Assembly (NCBI GenBank): GCA_023263735.1
Contig: JALQUQ010000215.1
Location: 1-5,043 of the forward strand
DNA length: 5,043 nucleotides
Direction: 5' to 3'
Source of the DNA: Paracoccaceae bacterium
Lineage (GTDB): Bacteria; Pseudomonadota; Alphaproteobacteria; Rhodobacterales; Rhodobacteraceae
Under the pieces are notes generated by a model, which saw only the letters and a list, made by a program, of their open reading frames with translations, was not told where the DNA came from and made no database searches. Below, piece after piece: positions 4,642 to 5,043 of the stretch. The position numbers and the translations under genes were made by a program. Positions within the stretch are counted from its first letter, which is position 1, and each line of letters starts with the position of its first letter.

Positions 4642-5043
4642 TTAGGCGGCTACGATCCCTTGCGCTTTCAGAACCCGATAGACAGACACACGACTGATAC
4701 CCATTTCACGGGCAATCTGACTGGCACCGATGCCACGTTCTTTCATCGAGACGATGTTGGACGCATCAATGGTCGCCTTTCGTCCCTTGTAGATGCCCTT
4801 GGCTTTCGCCTTAGCGATACCTTCGGCTTGCCGCTTACGGATTATCGAACGTTCGAACTCAGCGAATGCCCCCATCAAATGCAGTTGCAACTTCGCGAAG
4901 GGGTCATTCGACGATGAACTGAACGTCAGCTTCTCGGATAGGAAGGTGATAGAAGCCTTCTTGTCGGTCAGCGTCTGGATGATGGTTTGCAGGTCGCGAA
5001 GGTCACGCGCGATGCGGTCGATAGACCAAACGACGACTTCATC
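4642..5043 (-). CDS. Small serine recombinase (resolvase/invertase family), C-terminal 133 residues; 5' end beyond window
   Basis: A site-specific DNA recombinase that would cut and rejoin DNA through a catalytic serine. That serine lies beyond the right edge. The visible frame is open from 5043 to the TAA at 4642. It shows the catalytic arginine motif SIDRIARD (visible residues 7-14, Arg10 and Arg13 corresponding to the two active-site arginines of gamma-delta resolvase). A long dimer/E helix follows (FAKLQLHLMGAFAEFERSII, then RKRQAEGIAKAKAKG, about 49-83), then a Hin-type helix-turn-helix (about 92-127, ASQIAREMGISRVSVYRVLKAQG). It ends right after the HTH, so it belongs to the short class of about 180-200 aa, not the large serine integrases. 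An ATG at 4890 falls inside the E helix and is not the start. It is probably cargo of the element whose boundary is at about 4523-4540. Confidence 0.9.
   Translation of the reverse strand, partial: DEVVVWSIDRIARDLRDLQTIIQTLTDKKASITFLSEKLTFSSSSNDPFAKLQLHLMGAFAEFERSIIRKRQAEGIAKAKAKGIYKGRKATIDASNIVSMKERGIGASQIAREMGISRVSVYRVLKAQGIVAA

Noticed and set aside
1..5043. CRISPR array, riboswitch or rRNA
   Set aside because: I saw no regularly spaced repeats, no recognisable riboswitch core and no rRNA sequence in the window.

Overview
The window looks like chromosomal DNA of a high-GC alphaproteobacterium, most probably of the Rhodobacterales (Roseobacter/Rhodobacter group). This is inferred from codon use, PotABC-like permeases with good family motifs, a MocR-type regulator and a small arginine-rich DUF1127 protein. 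No species can be named.

Left part (1-2098, minus strand): three tightly packed genes of a polyamine/opine-type ABC importer, read right to left as permease 1 (PotB/PotH-like), permease 2 (PotC/PotI-like) and ATPase (PotA-like, cut off by the window edge before its signature motif and Walker B). Spacing is 7-10 bp, then a 4-base GTGA overlap, so this is one translationally coupled operon. No substrate-binding protein gene lies upstream of the permeases here; it may lie beyond the left edge. The leader at 2099-2223 carries several short repeats.

Middle (2224-4175): a small gene of unknown function (about 84-87 aa, minus strand) ends in a clear minus-strand intrinsic terminator that separates it from the ABC operon. 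Upstream of it is a 467-aa MocR/GntR-family regulator (winged helix fused to an aminotransferase fold) starting at a GTG. It is divergent from a 70-aa DUF1127 gene on the plus strand. The 90-bp gap between these two genes, with the adjoining start of the regulator gene, holds repeated TTGTAT half-sites, including a palindrome TTGTAT-CA-ATACAA over the predicted regulator promoter. This looks like the regulator's own operator region. The DUF1127 gene ends in a strong plus-strand terminator.

Right part (4432-5043): at 4523-4539 there is a 17-base match, on the minus strand, to the 3' end of a tRNA-Ser including CCA, with no tRNA body behind it. Immediately to its right the base composition falls (30 G/C in the 80 bases 4541-4620), a 10+10-base inverted repeat follows, and then the 3' two-thirds of a small serine recombinase gene runs off the window. 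The simplest reading is that the junction at about 4523-4540 is the end of a mobile element or genomic island inserted at a tRNA-Ser gene, with chromosome to the left and element to the right.
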